A stretch of 7,847 nucleotides of DNA, from NCBI GenBank assembly GCA_030428405.1, contig JAUIEH010000108.1, positions 1 through 7,847 on the forward strand, written 5' to 3'. The notes beneath the pieces are model-generated. The model saw only the letters and a list, made by a program, of their open reading frames with translations, searched no databases and was not told the DNA's origin. The position numbers and the translations under genes were made by a program. Shown here piece by piece: positions 7,354-7,847 of this stretch (position 1 is its first letter; each line of letters begins with the position of its first letter). The DNA is from Alphaproteobacteria bacterium (GTDB taxonomy: Bacteria > Pseudomonadota > Alphaproteobacteria > Caulobacterales > Maricaulaceae).

Positions 7354-7847
7354 CTACTCGGCCGCCAGGGCGTCCTCACGCGGCGACTCTTCTTCGGCCT
7401 CGGCCTCGATCTCGGCGTCGACATCGCCAGCTTCGCTCCGCCCATTGGGCTGGAAGTCCGGCGTCAGCGCCTGCAGCGCCGCCATCAGGGCATCGCGGTC
7501 GCGCCGCAAGGCGGCGTCGAGCAGGGTGTCGAGCTTGGGTCTGAAACTGGCGAGATCGTCAAAGCCCGCCTCGGCGCGCCAAACGCCCTCGATCGCCGTC
7601 GGGGCCACGACTTCGTCGTGATAAAACAGGTTTTCGTGGACCTTCTCGCCCGGCCGCAGGCCGATATAGGAGATGTCGATGTCGACATCGGGCACGAGGC
7701 CGCGCAGCCGGCACAGCTCGCGCGCGAGATGCTCGATGCGGACGGGATCGCCCATGTCCAGCGCAAACAGGCCGGCGCCGGGCGCGCCGGCGCCGTTGGC
7801 GATCTCCGTGCGTCCCAGACCGGCGGCCTGGAGCACAAGCGCGGCCG
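7354..7847 (-). CDS. Nucleoside-diphosphate-sugar epimerase/dehydratase (polysaccharide biosynthesis, CapD/FlaA1-like), 3' part only
   Basis: The last 163 residues of a protein whose 5' end lies beyond the right edge; the frame is open to the border. It begins ALVLQAAGLG and continues LFALDMGDPVRIEHLA and then YIGLRPGEKVHENLF. These are hallmark C-terminal motifs of the membrane-linked CapD/FlaA1/PglF-type UDP-sugar 4,6-dehydratase or epimerase family, which makes precursors for capsule, O-antigen or glycan modification. The catalytic part and the membrane helices typical of long members are not in view, so the exact reaction is open. The family normally ends near the LTPDFQPN motif. Here about 28 more residues follow, rich in Glu, Asp and Ala. 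The stop is TAG at 7354-7356. purH follows 116 bases downstream on the same strand. Confidence 0.85.
   Translation of the reverse strand, partial: AALVLQAAGLGRTEIANGAGAPGAGLFALDMGDPVRIEHLARELCRLRGLVPDVDIDISYIGLRPGEKVHENLFYHDEVVAPTAIEGVWRAEAGFDDLASFRPKLDTLLDAALRRDRDALMAALQALTPDFQPNGRSEAGDVDAEIEAEAEEESPREDALAAE

Noticed and set aside
5978..7621. Long + strand open frame of 547 codons across purH
   Set aside because: It is antisense to a complete, motif-rich purH and continues across the gap into the next gene. This is the expected shadow of GC-rich codon use, and it resembles no protein I know.

Overview
The window looks like a chromosomal segment of a GC-rich alphaproteobacterium. ClpB, PurH and the sugar-nucleotide enzyme read like alphaproteobacterial proteins. 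The arginine-rich tail upstream of clpB fits the DUF4167 protein that commonly precedes clpB in that class. Maricaulales/Hyphomonadaceae-type bacteria are my best guess from protein style and composition, but this is inference only. I see no insertion sequence, phage gene, CRISPR array, tRNA or rRNA.

Left part, + strand (1-3018): the 3' end of a small basic/disordered protein gene, then a 162-base gap, then a complete clpB (ATG at 336, 874 aa) closed by a strong intrinsic terminator. The gap is the most interesting stretch in the window. It holds a good match to a heat-shock sigma (RpoH) promoter (224-251). After the predicted transcript start come two hairpins. The second (306-334) fully pairs the clpB Shine-Dalgarno sequence and has a single bulged G inside a UCGCU motif, the signature of ROSE-type RNA thermometers. 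clpB may therefore be heat-controlled at both transcription and translation.

Middle part, - strand (3037-5373): a two-gene unit. A GntR/FCD-family repressor gene overlaps a secreted metal-dependent amidohydrolase gene by four bases (ATGA), so the two are probably translationally coupled. The repressor promoter has its -10 inside a near-palindrome that resembles GntR-family operators, and its predicted transcription start falls on the A of the ATG. This suggests a leaderless, self-repressed transcript. The substrate and inducer cannot be told from sequence. A gap of about 270 bases above this promoter (5374-5644) holds no gene I can support, only repeated short GCGTCTG/CAGACGC words and a weak terminator-like hairpin behind purH.

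Right part, - strand (5645-7847): a complete purH (530 aa, final two steps of IMP synthesis), preceded by a 116-base gap with a perfect 9-bp hairpin. Beyond it lies the 3' part of a nucleoside-diphosphate-sugar epimerase/dehydratase (polysaccharide biosynthesis, CapD/FlaA1-like) that runs off the window and carries an unusual acidic C-terminal tail.

The genes are mostly housekeeping. The possibly undescribed content is regulatory: the ROSE-like leader of clpB, and the leaderless operator-embedded repressor driving a periplasmic hydrolase.
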